In this document: positions 31,053 through 42,106 of the stretch, piece by piece | How the letters are laid out: every line of letters begins with the position of its first letter | Position numbering within the stretch: the stretch's first letter is position 1 | Assembly: GCA_928724745.1 (NCBI GenBank) | Contig: CAKMXJ010000011.1 | Coordinates: 186,001-250,000, forward strand | Direction of reading: 5' to 3' | Source of the DNA: Anthracocystis setariae | Taxonomy: Eukaryota > Basidiomycota > Ustilaginomycetes > Ustilaginales > Ustilaginaceae | DNA: 64,000 nt | Notes under the pieces: model-generated | The model's database searches: none | Seen by the model: only the letters and a program-made list of their open reading frames with translations | Told to the model about the DNA's origin: nothing | Position numbers and translations under genes: made by a program

Positions 31053-33584
31053 ATGGCAGCGCCCGGCACACCTCACAGCTCTTCGGCAGCAACCCAAGCC
31101 ATCGCGATCGAAACGCGATCTGATGCTCTTTTCTCCGCAAACAGCCTTTCACCTACATCCAAAGCGCACCTCTCCTCGCCTCTCAATGGCAACGCTTCGC
31201 TCGACACTCCCATCGGTGGTGCAAGTGGCCATGCGTTCTCCAGCAGAGGTTCCAGTCGAGCCAACACGCCTGGGCCCGATCACATGCCACTCAACATACA
31301 CACCGCATCCCAACGCGGCGATCTTCCCGCCATCATGCGTCTCGTCGACTCTGGCAGGGCAACAGTCCATGACAGAGACCACGACAACATCACGCCGCTG
31401 CATTGGGCCGCCATCAATGCGCAGCTCGCCACCTGTCGTTACCTCCTGGATCATGGAGCCGAAGTGGACGCACTCGGAGGCGATTTGGTCGCCAGTCCCT
31501 TGCAATGGGCTGCGAGGAATGGACACGTCTACGTCATGGAGCTCTTATGTGCAAGGGGCGCTGACCCCACCATCACCGACTCTCAAGGCTTCAATGCACT
31601 GCATCTTACAGTACACTCGAGTGCCGTCATGCCGCTCGTATACATGCTCCAACAACCTTCACTAAGCTCGCCGCAAGGTCTCGACTCGACCGATTCCCAA
31701 GGCCATACAGCGCTGATGTGGGCCGCGTACCAGGGTGATGCCATCTCTGTCGATATTCTTCTCAAACACGGCTCCGATGTGCACAAACGCGACGGGGCAG
31801 GCTTGACCGCCATGCATTGGGCCGTTGTCAAAGGCAACAGGCTCTGTATCCGCCTTCTCGCTGACGCCAAAGCCGATCTTTTGGCGAAAGAAGATTCAGG
31901 CAAGACGCCGAGGGACATGGCCGTCGAGCTCAAGTCCATCGGCGCTTACAGGAAGGCGTTGGCCGACATTGGAATCGAAGAGGACGGCAGAAGGAAACAG
32001 GGGACTTTTGGAGGTAGCTTTGACCGTACAGCCAAACTGGCCATCATGTTCGTCCCCTTTGTTGCATTAGGTATCATCTTCGCTACCTTCGCAAGCCTAC
32101 CTTGGTACACAGCTACGCCTTTCGCCGCGGCCGAATTCTTTGGCATGCATCACATTGTCACTCGCGTCATCCTCGATCCGCAGGAGCACGACTTCCTGCA
32201 GAGGTCCAACTACTTTCTCTCCATTGTCTCGGGCTCGATCGCCTGGGTCGGGTGGGAATGGGCGAGAAAGCTCGCAACCAACACGCCCGGATATGCTTCC
32301 AACAACCTTTTCTTCGCGCTCACCCTCCTGTTATGCTGTTGGAACCTCTTCCGCTCCGCGACCCTCTCGCCTGGATATGCACCTCTTGCTCCGTCTCCGT
32401 TGCATCGCAAAGAGATCGTCACGCAGCTCGCTCAACAGGGTCGACTCAACGGGCAAAGCTTCTGTGTTTCGTGCATGGCACGCAAGCCCATCCGCTCCAA
32501 ACACTGCAAACTCTGCCGTCGCTGCGTAGCGCGCCACGACCATCACTGTCCCTGGGTGGCCAACTGCGTCGGCGTCAACAATCATCGCCAATTCATCATC
32601 TTCATCTTCTCTCTTGTCCTGGGCATTTTGCAGTTCCTCTACCTCACCGGCATCTACTTTTCCATCAACGCTCCGCCCTACGATCCTTTGCCGGATTCGA
32701 GCTTCGACACGTGCCAGTTGCCGGTGCGCTTGCTTTGCACGGCGACGACGCACGATGCGTTTTTGTTGGGCGTGGCGTGCTGGGCGGCGTTGCAGTTGAG
32801 TTGGACGGTGATTCTGGTGGTGGCGCAGTCGTGGCAGGTGGCACGTCAGATGACGACGTTCGAGGTGAGCAATCTTGGCCGGTTCGGCTGGATGGGCGGA
32901 AAAGGAGGCCAGAGTTATGCGGGCCAAACGAGCATGTTGGCCCAACATTCGGCACAGAGACAACCTGGTGGTGGGCTAGGTGCTCAAGATCGTTTGTTGG
33001 GTGTTCAAAAACAGCAGCAGCATCAGCAGCAGGGGGGAGGCGAGATCGACGTGAATATTGACGACGCGATGACGACGGGAGGTGGAGGGGGACATAGTCA
33101 TTCGGGCTCACATTCGCATTCGAGCGGAGCGATGGTTAAAAAGCTGTTTGCTGCTTCGGGCGGGTGGTTGCTTTCCGTGGTTGGACTGGATCTGTATACG
33201 AGAGGAAAGGGTGGGGAGGGACTGAAACGAGCTAGTGCGGCTGGCAATCCGTTTGATCAGGGATGGATTGCGAATTGCAAGGACTTCTGGTCCAAAGGTC
33301 AAGATCTCGACGTCGATTACCTTACGTTGTACGATTTGCCCGGAGAGATGAGTTCGGGCCATTGCGATGTCGGTTCCTGGCTCATCGATGCGGTCAGTAA
33401 GGGCAAGCATGGAAGGACGGGTGGTGACGGTTACTCTCTGATCCGAAATCATCCAGATGCCGCCGATGATGATGATCACAACGATGATGACGATGGCAAC
33501 AATCAAGCTGGCACGAAAACTTGGAGCATGTGGAACAACCTCAAACCCCCCACCACTTCCACCAACAGCTCGTTGCCCAAATAG
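31053..33584 (+). CDS. akr1: Ankyrin-repeat DHHC palmitoyltransferase Akr1
   Basis: The first in-frame ATG ([10 protein letters not shown]) gives 843 residues. About residues 85-295 hold five to six ankyrin repeats (for example [20 protein letters not shown] and [20 protein letters not shown]). Transmembrane segments follow, then the cysteine-rich catalytic domain with C-x2-C-x3[18 protein letters not shown], the DHHC cysteine being near residue 498, then two more membrane segments. The enzyme transfers palmitate from acyl-CoA to cysteines of membrane proteins; yeast Akr1 acts at the Golgi/endosome on casein kinases Yck1/2. Yeast Akr1 has DHYC, while this one has the canonical DHHC. The C-terminal tail is Gln/Gly/His-rich and Asp-rich. 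It converges with the beta-adaptin gene, with 58 bp between the stops. Confidence 0.92.
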   Translation: MAAPGTPHSSSAATQAIAIETRSDALFSANSLSPTSKAHLSSPLNGNASLDTPIGGASGHAFSSRGSSRANTPGPDHMPLNIHTASQRGDLPAIMRLVDSGRATVHDRDHDNITPLHWAAINAQLATCRYLLDHGAEVDALGGDLVASPLQWAARNGHVYVMELLCARGADPTITDSQGFNALHLTVHSSAVMPLVYMLQQPSLSSPQGLDSTDSQGHTALMWAAYQGDAISVDILLKHGSDVHKRDGAGLTAMHWAVVKGNRLCIRLLADAKADLLAKEDSGKTPRDMAVELKSIGAYRKALADIGIEEDGRRKQGTFGGSFDRTAKLAIMFVPFVALGIIFATFASLPWYTATPFAAAEFFGMHHIVTRVILDPQEHDFLQRSNYFLSIVSGSIAWVGWEWARKLATNTPGYASNNLFFALTLLLCCWNLFRSATLSPGYAPLAPSPLHRKEIVTQLAQQGRLNGQSFCVSCMARKPIRSKHCKLCRRCVARHDHHCPWVANCVGVNNHRQFIIFIFSLVLGILQFLYLTGIYFSINAPPYDPLPDSSFDTCQLPVRLLCTATTHDAFLLGVACWAALQLSWTVILVVAQSWQVARQMTTFEVSNLGRFGWMGGKGGQSYAGQTSMLAQHSAQRQPGGGLGAQDRLLGVQKQQQHQQQGGGEIDVNIDDAMTTGGGGGHSHSGSHSHSSGAMVKKLFAASGGWLLSVVGLDLYTRGKGGEGLKRASAAGNPFDQGWIANCKDFWSKGQDLDVDYLTLYDLPGEMSSGHCDVGSWLIDAVSKGKHGRTGGDGYSLIRNHPDAADDDDHNDDDDGNNQAGTKTWSMWNNLKPPTTSTNSSLPK

Positions 33585-33642
33585 ACGAACAAATGCACAT
33601 ACAGTACCAAGATGAACGCAAGTTAGAACCTTGATATTGCGT

Positions 33643-35763
33643 TTAGGTATGCAACGAAGATTGACTGATGGGTACGGGGGCATCTGGCTGATAGTTTGCC
33701 GTTGAGGAACCGAAGTGATCACCGAGCATAGCGTATGGATCTACCTCCTCTCCGTCCTCGGCCACCTGCGCTTCTTCCGCCAGGGATGTTTGGTTTGCGA
33801 CCACTACTGCCTCGCCCTCCTCTTTCTGGGTGAGTTCTTTGTCATGACGTGTACTTGCCTCGGCGGCGGGGGCGGGGGCGGGGGCGATGTTTGTGGTAAG
33901 GATAGGAGCCCTAACGACGGGCTTGGAATACAAATGAGCCGACGCATACCTCCTTGCACTCTCATCGAGCGCTGGGGAATCTGGAACGTACCTGGCCTTT
34001 GAATTCCTAATAAACGTCTGGGGCTGTCTGTGAAAGATGCTGGCCAAACTTGCACCATGAAGAAGCAACTGGTCGAGAAGCTGTCTATCCATCCGATCTG
34101 TTTCGGTCGAAATGGCCGGCTTAGTGCCCAACACAACCTCCCTCGCCGCCTCTGGATCGGTGGAGAGCAAACGCCAGTACATAAACCCACGATCGCGCAG
34201 ATCCGGATTCTCCACCTCCTCAGTCGCCCACTTGAGCACCTTGGGCACCAACTCCCCACCCGCGCTCGGTCGCTTTAAGAACAACTTGACCGTGGCAGTC
34301 AACAAGGCCAACTGCACCTCCACCGGCTCCTCCAAGAACGTGTACAGGAAATCCTCGAGCAGCTCATCCGAGTTCTCAATTCGATCCGCATACTGCCCGA
34401 TGATCCAGATCATGGCCGCCTTGGCCTCGCTTTCGTCCAAATTGTCCAGATTGTCGCACAGCGTCGAGATGACACTCTCGTACCGGTTCGGGTACTTGCG
34501 GAAGATGTCTTTGATCACCACGATCGCTTCCTGCACGACGTAGTTGACCTTGGTCTGGATCAACGAGAGCAGAGCCTGGATGCATCGATCCGCACTGGAT
34601 TCGATTTTGATCGCCAACCGTCCGATGCTGCGCACCGCTTTGCGCGCGAAATCCACATCCACCTCGGACGCGTATTCGCGCAGCTCGGCCAAGACCTGCT
34701 CTACATTCCTCTCGTTGCAAAGCCGGTAGATGATTTCGAGCTTGGCCATCTTGACGTAGATGGGATCGTTGTACTTGCAGAAAAACACCTTGACTTCCTT
34801 CTGCAACACCAAGGGACGTCGTTGGATGACGAGCAGAATGTTTCGGAGCGCAACGTACTGCACCTCTGGCCCGGATGAGAGCAACGTCACCAGCGGAGGA
34901 GAAAGCTTGCGACAGAGCGACTCCTTGAACTCGGCACTGGCAATGTAGTTCATAAGGTAGAGGATGACCTTGGTTGCTGTGAGAACCACGGCAGAGTTGG
35001 CGTGTTGCAGTCGGACCGCGATGCGCTCTGCGAGGATCTCGGCATCGGTGAAGGTGGATGGGACAAAGAACATAAGCGCTTCCAAGATGTAGGTCTGACC
35101 CCACTCGGAGCACTCTGCCAGGGCGGCTACGAGTTTCGAGGCGATGGTGAGGTTGAGTTTGAGCTGAATGTTGTCGGAGCGTTCCGAGATTTCGACGAGC
35201 GCTGCTACTGCATTTGCGACGACGGTGGGGTTGGCATCGGCGAGGAGGTCTCTGAGCATGCTGATGAACGAGTGCTTTTCGATGAGACGCTTGTCGTGCA
35301 TGTAGAGTTTTGCGACGCAGATGGCGGCGGTCTTGCGAACGTAGGGATCGGCATCCTTGAGCGAATGGCGCAGCGGGTCGATGAGAGCGGCGAGGACGGA
35401 GGGAACTTGGATATAGGACATGGTGCGGATGGCGAGTGCGCGGATGAGCGGGTTGCGGTCGTTGCAATCCGACAGAAAGCCCGGGATGGCGTTGGGGACG
35501 AGATCGGGTTTGGAGCGGGCATAGTTGATGAGGTAGAGATACACCATCTTTTTGATCTCGAGCACTTGGATGTTCATGCACTGGACGACATCTGGGAAGA
35601 GCGCAGACATGTCATTGCCCATGGTTGCATTGGCAATGATCTTTTTGAGCACCGTCTTCTTGCGCACCCAGCCCTTGTCCTTCTTGTCGGCATTGAGTTC
35701 GAGACGGAGCTCATCCACCTTGCCGCGCTGGAAAAATTTGGCATCTTTGCCTGAGTCAGCCAT
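33643..35763 (-). CDS. apl2: Beta-adaptin (AP-1 or AP-2 complex beta subunit)
   Basis: The ATG at MADSGKDAKFFQRGKVDEL matches the usual beta-adaptin N-terminus; the open frame extends 55 codons upstream but without family similarity. The protein is 706 residues. The armadillo-type trunk covers about 1-590, with LKKIIANATMGNDMSALFPD and RNPLIRALAIRTMSYI. A Pro/Ala-rich linker follows and the protein ends soon after (PDAPVPISQSSLHT). The appendage (ear) domain of animal beta-adaptins is absent, as in yeast Apl2 and Apl1. No obvious clathrin box of the LLNLD type is seen. It would act in clathrin-coat cargo selection at the trans-Golgi (AP-1) or plasma membrane (AP-2). AP-1 (Apl2) is favoured but cannot be separated from AP-2 by eye. 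Confidence 0.88.
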   Translation of the reverse strand: MADSGKDAKFFQRGKVDELRLELNADKKDKGWVRKKTVLKKIIANATMGNDMSALFPDVVQCMNIQVLEIKKMVYLYLINYARSKPDLVPNAIPGFLSDCNDRNPLIRALAIRTMSYIQVPSVLAALIDPLRHSLKDADPYVRKTAAICVAKLYMHDKRLIEKHSFISMLRDLLADANPTVVANAVAALVEISERSDNIQLKLNLTIASKLVAALAECSEWGQTYILEALMFFVPSTFTDAEILAERIAVRLQHANSAVVLTATKVILYLMNYIASAEFKESLCRKLSPPLVTLLSSGPEVQYVALRNILLVIQRRPLVLQKEVKVFFCKYNDPIYVKMAKLEIIYRLCNERNVEQVLAELREYASEVDVDFARKAVRSIGRLAIKIESSADRCIQALLSLIQTKVNYVVQEAIVVIKDIFRKYPNRYESVISTLCDNLDNLDESEAKAAMIWIIGQYADRIENSDELLEDFLYTFLEEPVEVQLALLTATVKLFLKRPSAGGELVPKVLKWATEEVENPDLRDRGFMYWRLLSTDPEAAREVVLGTKPAISTETDRMDRQLLDQLLLHGASLASIFHRQPQTFIRNSKARYVPDSPALDESARRYASAHLYSKPVVRAPILTTNIAPAPAPAAEASTRHDKELTQKEEGEAVVVANQTSLAEEAQVAEDGEEVDPYAMLGDHFGSSTANYQPDAPVPISQSSLHT

Positions 35764-36668
35764 GACGAGCGGCTGATGGCGGTGTAGGTTGGGGTTGCAG
35801 TTATTGACCCAATACGTTGTTGGATTCTTGGAGACGGCCGATGATGCTGGGTGGAAGCGCAAGAACGAAGGAATTGGCAGAGCCGAAACCAGAAGCGACA
35901 AGAATAGAAAGGAGATCGAAAGAGACACAAAAGGAAAGGGCGGACAAAGGGAAAGGGGATAAAAGTGATGGCGAGTGGAGGAGGGGCTCCTGGAAGAAAG
36001 GGAGGATGTGCACGACGTGCGTTAGCGTACGGCACAGCTCATGCGCGCAGCATTTTCTGGACTGTCTTGTATGGACTCACACTTAAGAGTGTCACTGTGT
36101 GGAGGCACCTTTTTTGTCGTGAGGCGCGTGCTTTGTCTGCGTCGTGCGTGGCCAATGCGTCATGTCGGTTGTATCCCGCCGATGTTACAATGAACAGTAT
36201 ATAAAATCTTTCTTTCTGAATATTCATGTATAAATATATCAGTGTAACAACAGATAATGACCATGCACTCTGCATCTTGACATCTTTGCTCGCCACTGTC
36301 AAGTCTTGGGTCCTTCTCTCAACCCTCTGCCTCTTTGGTGAAACCCCCCCCCCCAACAAAGGACACATTGCAACATCCCACCCCTGATTCTTACAACATA
36401 CCAAACTTCGTTACCAACACAGTCTCAAGGAATCTCCCCTCGCCTGCACGTCGTTACTGTATTTCTTGCTTCCTTTCAACTCGAACGACTCGCACATTTT
36501 TCTTTTCTTCCGCTTTGCAAGCACGCTGTTCATGAATTCGTATTGCCATTGAAGCGCAGACATTGTCACAGAAAAGGTGCACCATTCCGATGAGTGTCGG
36601 CGGGCTCGCTACATGATCTACTAAACCGAGGGGGTTGGTCCCCATATCACTGGACTGCACTGAAGCGA
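35764..36668. other. Intergenic region between apl2 start and esterase stop
   Basis: It contains the apl2 promoter (right of 35763) and the esterase 3' region. An AT-rich patch lies at about 36185-36250 (TATATAAAATC, ATAAATATAT), which may include a TATA-like element or a poly-A signal. No supported gene is present. Confidence 0.4.
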
Positions 36669-38888
36669 CTAATACGCGTTGTTGAGCAACTGATAAGTGA
36701 GTCGTCCATTGTCGTAGAAGAAGTCGCAGATCTCACGTTCAGGGATGGCACCGTGGGTGATACCGTTAGGAGCCGAAAGATACTGCGTCTTCTGTTCGGT
36801 CTCGGACAAGAGAGGCTGTTCGAATGCTTGCCAGGGATTGTCCGCCTGGACCTTCTGCGTGTATGTGTAGCTCCTTCCCCTCGACCTCAAGTAACCGTTA
36901 GTCGGGTCGGGACTACCATTCCTGACAAACGCACTGAACGCATCCACAGTGTACGTGACAAAATCATGGTACTGTTGGCTCAGCGTGATGTTCTGGTACG
37001 AGAAACTGCCCCAGACGTTCATAATGTCGTCGCCATGGCAAACCTCTACACCGGTACCCTCTGGTGTGCAGATCGGAGGCTCGCCGACGTAGTCAGGATA
37101 GCCCGATCCTGTCTGGTACAGATACACTTGTGGGAATTGGCCAGTATGCTGAGCCATGTCCATGATCCGTTGAGTCGGGCATGTGAAATAGTTGTACGTA
37201 AACGCGTCCGAAACCGTCTGACGAACCGAATCATTGTTGCTGGCATCCAGATTGAAAAAGCCCGACTGTTCGACCTTGGCGATGAACTCAGCAGGGTACA
37301 GCGTAGCGAGTGCCTTTTCAAGCGCAGGCTGCACATTCGGCAACGTCTCGTTAAGCAGCGAGTAGACAAACAAGCTTCCTTCGCCCGAAGTGGTACCGAG
37401 CAGGACGGGCACCTTGTTGGGAATCGTACCGTTGCCCGCCAGGAAGAAGAACTGGTCGTCAATCAAGTCATCCGGAGTCGGCAGGAATGGCTCGATGGAA
37501 GCCGAGAACAAGCTCGAGTCGGCGATCTTGGAAATCACTCCCGTAATCGTACCGGTGGCATTCTTGAATGCAGACCCCTGAACGAACACCGAAGGGTCGC
37601 TGATCTTCTGCAGACAGTCGACCATGGACGGACCACTGGTCGTGCAATTCAAGCTGGCAGCAACAGCGGGAGTGACAAACTCGGACTGCACCGAGCGCTT
37701 GAGCCACGGTACCCAGGGGTTCGAGAGCATGAAAGCGCGATTGTAGAGTCCGACGGTTTTGGAACTTGCGATGAGCGCCGAAATGCTCTGCGAACCAGCC
37801 GACTGGCCACCGATGGTGATCTGATCAGGATCACCACCAAACGCAGCAATGTGCTCCTTAACCCACTTGAGAGCAAGCATCTGATCGCTAAGACCAGCGT
37901 TACCAGGCAGATCCGTACCCGAAGCGAGCCAGCCCAGCGCACCAAGACGGTAGTTGATACTGACGACGACAATGTCGGAACGTGAAGCAAGATTTCCACC
38001 GTCATACTCATGAAGGGCATTGCGGCCACTGGTGAAGGCACCTCCATAAATGGTCACGAGCACCGGCTTGAGCTTTTCCTTTGCACACGAACCTAGCGAC
38101 GTGGTGAAGATGTTGAGGTTGAGACAGTCTTCGCCGATCGGCATGGGGCCTGCTTTACTAAACGACTGGTAACAGGCGTTGCCATACTTGGTAGCATCGA
38201 GCATCTTGTTGCCGGTGTAGGGGGTCGAGTGCATGAAACGCTTGTTGCCAACGGGAGCATCACCGAATGGAATACCCAAGAACCTGAACGAGCGACGGTC
38301 ACGATAACCGGTCAGCGTATAGTCGCCAGCCTGGAGCGAGATGCGCGTATCGGCTCCAAGGGTGGTTGCATTGAAGTTGGCGTATGGATTAGCACGAGGA
38401 ACAATGGCGGGGGCGACATTGTGGGTGCAGAGAACACCGAGCATCTCGCCCTGGGAGTAGGGACGGGTAGCAGTTCGGCTAGCCTTGTAGGCAACGATGC
38501 CGCTGTTGCCGCCGTCGAGCCAGTAGGTGTCGAACCAGCCGATGGTGCCAGCAAAGCGGAGATAGTTGAACTGATCAATGAGATCCGAACCGATGCCTCC
38601 CTGGAGCGAAGAGTCGAAGGGAAAGAGCTTCTCGCCGAGATTCTCGCACGCTTGGGCGGCATTGTCGGCGGAGACGACCTTCTTGAGGAGCAGAGCACCA
38701 GTGGAAGGGCCGTTGGTCAGGTCGTTCTGGTAAAGGATGTGGATGTCGCCGACATCCGCCTGGTTGACTGCAGCGCTGCTACTAGGAGCACTGTCGCGCT
38801 GAGAAACGAAGGGAACGGCGTTTGCGATTTGAGATCCTAAAGCGAGGACGCCAATGAGGCCGCCTAGAGCGGTAGAGAAGGCCTTCAT
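36669..38888 (-). CDS. Secreted type-B carboxylesterase/lipase
   Basis: This is a 739-residue protein with a signal peptide (MKAFSTALGGLIGVLALGSQIANA). The alpha/beta-hydrolase domain of the carboxylesterase/cholinesterase family starts near residue 180. The nucleophile is Ser363 in GGQSAGSQS (many relatives have GESAG). A probable acid Glu lies in TTSGEGSLF and the His in EVCHGDDIMNVW. The oxyanion region reads YGGAF instead of the common HGGG/HGGA. EDCLNLNIF is also typical. About 150 residues between the signal peptide and the esterase fold (including CENLGEKLFPFDS and MLGVLCTHNVAP) form an extra N-terminal region of unknown role. It probably hydrolyses extracellular esters; the substrate cannot be read from the sequence. 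Confidence 0.88.
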   Translation of the reverse strand: MKAFSTALGGLIGVLALGSQIANAVPFVSQRDSAPSSSAAVNQADVGDIHILYQNDLTNGPSTGALLLKKVVSADNAAQACENLGEKLFPFDSSLQGGIGSDLIDQFNYLRFAGTIGWFDTYWLDGGNSGIVAYKASRTATRPYSQGEMLGVLCTHNVAPAIVPRANPYANFNATTLGADTRISLQAGDYTLTGYRDRRSFRFLGIPFGDAPVGNKRFMHSTPYTGNKMLDATKYGNACYQSFSKAGPMPIGEDCLNLNIFTTSLGSCAKEKLKPVLVTIYGGAFTSGRNALHEYDGGNLASRSDIVVVSINYRLGALGWLASGTDLPGNAGLSDQMLALKWVKEHIAAFGGDPDQITIGGQSAGSQSISALIASSKTVGLYNRAFMLSNPWVPWLKRSVQSEFVTPAVAASLNCTTSGPSMVDCLQKISDPSVFVQGSAFKNATGTITGVISKIADSSLFSASIEPFLPTPDDLIDDQFFFLAGNGTIPNKVPVLLGTTSGEGSLFVYSLLNETLPNVQPALEKALATLYPAEFIAKVEQSGFFNLDASNNDSVRQTVSDAFTYNYFTCPTQRIMDMAQHTGQFPQVYLYQTGSGYPDYVGEPPICTPEGTGVEVCHGDDIMNVWGSFSYQNITLSQQYHDFVTYTVDAFSAFVRNGSPDPTNGYLRSRGRSYTYTQKVQADNPWQAFEQPLLSETEQKTQYLSAPNGITHGAIPEREICDFFYDNGRLTYQLLNNAY

Positions 38889-40201
38889 GCTTGTTTGACT
38901 ATTCTGAAGAGCCGAAACGGTGGCGAGTGCGGCCTGGTAGCAAGGAAAGGGGTTGGTGGGTGGGGGTTACGATGGCGTACAGATAGATGCTCGTCAGGCG
39001 TGCGATACAAGAGCCAAGGATTCGATGCGGAATGACCAAAAGATTGAACTGCTTACCAACACCAACGATGTGATGAAACGGCCGATGAAGGAGGTGGGCT
39101 GCCTGATACTGGGAGGGCTGTAGCAGCAGATGGTGTGTTCCGGTTGGTAAAAAGTGGGCGAGGGTGGCGAAAGGTCGGGAGGTGAATTGCAGACGTTAAT
39201 GAGTGGCGTCGGTGGACCTCACAGCTTCCTCGCAATGAAGACCGATGGAGTATGCAGCCAGAAGATGAGGAGGGTGTGAAGAACAGAACGCCAAGTCCAG
39301 AGAAGGGGGAATGAGACGAGGGAAGGCGAAGTGGGATAAGATGGGTAGATATTTAACAGGATACGGATGCTGTTCGGTAGGGAGTTGCCAGGCATAGGGG
39401 CCTATCTCGTTGGATGCAAATGAGCATAGCCATATAGGAGCGAGGCGTAGCGGGAGACGCGGTTTGAATTAGGCAAGCATGCCATCGAGTCAAGCTGCTC
39501 TGTGTGACAGGAACATGTGCCGCGGAGCTATAAGAGATTGATTCAGATGACAAGACTGCATATGCATCTGATCGGTGTACTGTAGCATCAAGCGAAGCAA
39601 GCTGCAGCAGCATGTCAGGAAGAAGTGGACGGGGTCCGTGCCACTGAGGTTTGCATTCGAGGCCATTGTATTATAATAATATTCTGGTAAGGGTCCAAGG
39701 GAAGCGGAGCACTTGTCCAACAGTGGAACACAACGTTCAATAAGGTTCAAATCCAATACGGCAACTGTCTGCGAATTGTCGCATCAAATTCGATTCTCTC
39801 GATCTGTTGATTCTGTCCCGCGGCAACTGGACGATTGGGAGCAGGCATCGAGCAACACGAGAGGGGCCAAGTGACCAGCAAACATGTCATATCCAGTGAA
39901 TTACCGTCGTCGGTGGGTTGATGAAGCGGTTCAAGAGATCGGAGCTACAGTAGGCAAGGTCAAATAGGAGATGTCAGTAGTGCAACGTTTGGTTCAGACG
40001 TGTGGGTTCAAACAAATTCGGAGCGCCTCCTTCCTTACCCACAATCGACTGCATGCTGTACTGTACAGTACTGTACGCCGTTCAGCATAGCAACTGCATG
40101 TACTGTACAACACCCACTCCGATTCACATTTTGCAGGTGAATTTGAGGTTTGGTTGGACCGCGGGACCAGGCTTTGCAGGTGCCGGCCTTGATGGGGAAT
40201 A

Positions 40202-40234
<33 letters not shown>

Positions 40235-41389
40235 ACTCTTCCATGGGGGGTCCAAGTAGAAGTTGACGTCGTCTCCCCTTTTTTTGCCGCAATGGTGTCA
40301 ACTTTAGTTCAGTAGGTCTCTTGGAACCAGGTGCTTTCCATGTGTTCGACATTGAACATTCTAATTCATGGCACTGGCGAATGGAAGTGGGCGCGTGGGA
40401 ACATAAGAGGCTTGTCCGACTGGCTGGCACTACAGTAACCATAGTGACTCGGCCAGCGCTGCGACTAGAGCCTAGATGGATGGTGGTATATGATGCCGGC
40501 TTTGCATCAGGAGTGGCCGCCGGTGTCAAGCCAGGACCGGAACCGGTTGTTGGCAACCGGCAGCAGCAACGTACTTTGTATAAGCGATGATGAAAAGGAC
40601 ATACTTGATGATGGACCTCGTTTGGTCTCTGTAGGACGCTTGCTTCAGAATAATGCGGGGAAAAAAAGCTTGTTGTTGAGTACAGTTGTTGGTGCCGGTT
40701 GATCTGCGATTTGCAACCGTATATCGGCCTTTGCTCGGTCCCAGCTTGCGAATCCTACATCGATGGCAAGCTGGTGACAAGCAGTGGGTAGTACTGTAAG
40801 ATAGCCATGGCTGTGCTGTACATTCCCACTGACATGATGGGGTCATGGGGTGAAGCTGCCTTCTCGGAACTCTGTCCACCGCAAAAAAACCAATTCCCCG
40901 CACTTTGCAGCCACCCCTTTTTTTTTCACTTCTCTCCCACTTCCGCGGATTTTCACAGGCTGGACCGAACAATTTTTCGTAACGTGCCACGGCTCGCTCA
41001 CAGGTTACAGTAGACTGCATCCTGCCGGCAGCCTCGATATACTGTCTGTCATGTTTCGTCTGGGCAGCTCACATACCACCAGAAGAGCACTTGGCACAAG
41101 CGCAAATTCATCCTGCCGCCGGATCAAGCCACGTGGCGTCGGACTTTGAAACCGAATAAGATTTGACACGATCGGGACCCGATAAGAGAAGAGGACCTTC
41201 GACGATCGGCCCTGTCAGCTTTTCAGCTCTCTGCCTCTCAGTCAAGAGACTCTTCTGGCGCTCAGAGGAACCGAAAACAAGCAAGCAAGATATGGCATTC
41301 GAGGGTATATGAGACACGATTTGGGATGAGGTTCTAATTACGCAAACATGACTCCTAGCCCTTAGCTTGAAACAGTGCGCCCAACTCGC
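38889..41389. other. Long intergenic region, no supported gene
   Basis: These 2.5 kb hold the esterase promoter on the left and the 3' side of the next minus-strand gene on the right. Features are the 30-nt poly-A run, clustered GTACTGTAC-type palindromes near 40058-40105, and a short poly-T at about 40915-40928. Reading frames are short and overlapping. Confidence 0.45.
40203..40232. repeat. Poly-A tract, 30 nt
   Basis: An uninterrupted run of 30 A is the longest homopolymer in the window. It may be a microsatellite or a retroposition scar; no target duplication was recognised around it. Confidence 0.9.
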
Positions 41390-42106
41390 TCAGAAGAACG
41401 AGATGCTCGAAACACCACCCGTACCACCTGGAACGCGAACACGACGAGTGGGTCGGAATCCGTTGTTCATCACTGCATCGTTTCGTACGCCCTCGTAAAC
41501 GCCCGGCTTGTCGCCACTGACGTCGTCGTAGAAATGCGACTCGTTGGATGCCGGAACATTGCCGCTAGCCACACGTCGTGGTGCAGCCGCACCAAGCGGC
41601 TCGAAACCTTGATCGGCAGCGGCAGCGGCAGCGGCAGGTGCAGTTGCTCGCTCCTCGTCGTCGTCGGCGTCGCTGCCGAACAGAGCAGTTACTTGTGCCG
41701 AACCTCCTCCGGGAAGCTGTCGCACCTTGCGACTCGGGCGGAACACATCACCGGAGCTGGTGTAAACGATGTTGTCGGCAGCTTGAGCCGGAGCGGCATC
41801 CGAGCAAGGTGCGGCGGCTCGCGTCATCTGTTGAGCGGGGGCGGCAGCGGTAGCAACATGGGCTGTAGTCGACGGGCCTGCGTGGTCGGACATGGTGAGC
41901 TTGCCGATGGTAGCGTACTTGGGCAGCTTGGAAAGCTCAGTAAAGTTGGGTCCGACGTGAACGTTGTGCTGCTTGAGGAATGAGACAAAGTCCTCCTTGG
42001 TGAAGACGATATGGTGCTTCTGGGGCAGGCAGCCCAAGTGGTACGCCCAGTCCTTGGGGTTGGAGTTCTCCTTGTCAAAGTTAGGGTTGGGCGTGAACGA
42101 AGCCAT
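41390..42106 (-). CDS. Small unknown protein with two RPxRxVR-PGG motifs
   Basis: This is a 238-residue protein starting MASFTPNPNFDKENSNP. The N-terminal part (about 20-75: WAYHLGCLPQKHHIVFTKED) looks folded; a disordered Ala-rich middle follows. Two related motifs are conserved in form: FRPSRKVRQLPGGGSAQVTALFG (about 125-147, here given in part) and a C-terminal FRPTRRVRVPGGTGGVSSIS ending in SFF. The R-x-V-R-x-PGG-x-S pattern resembles the short motif of Jupiter/HN1 (JPT) microtubule-associated proteins. That similarity is only by eye and covers few residues. There is no signal peptide or membrane segment. Function unknown. Confidence 0.7.
   Translation of the reverse strand: MASFTPNPNFDKENSNPKDWAYHLGCLPQKHHIVFTKEDFVSFLKQHNVHVGPNFTELSKLPKYATIGKLTMSDHAGPSTTAHVATAAAPAQQMTRAAAPCSDAAPAQAADNIVYTSSGDVFRPSRKVRQLPGGGSAQVTALFGSDADDDEERATAPAAAAAAADQGFEPLGAAAPRRVASGNVPASNESHFYDDVSGDKPGVYEGVRNDAVMNNGFRPTRRVRVPGGTGGVSSISFF

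Noticed and set aside
39743..39754. GGTTCAAATCC, a tRNA B-box-like word
   Set aside because: The bases on either side cannot form a T-stem and there is no matching A box or acceptor stem, so no tRNA is called.
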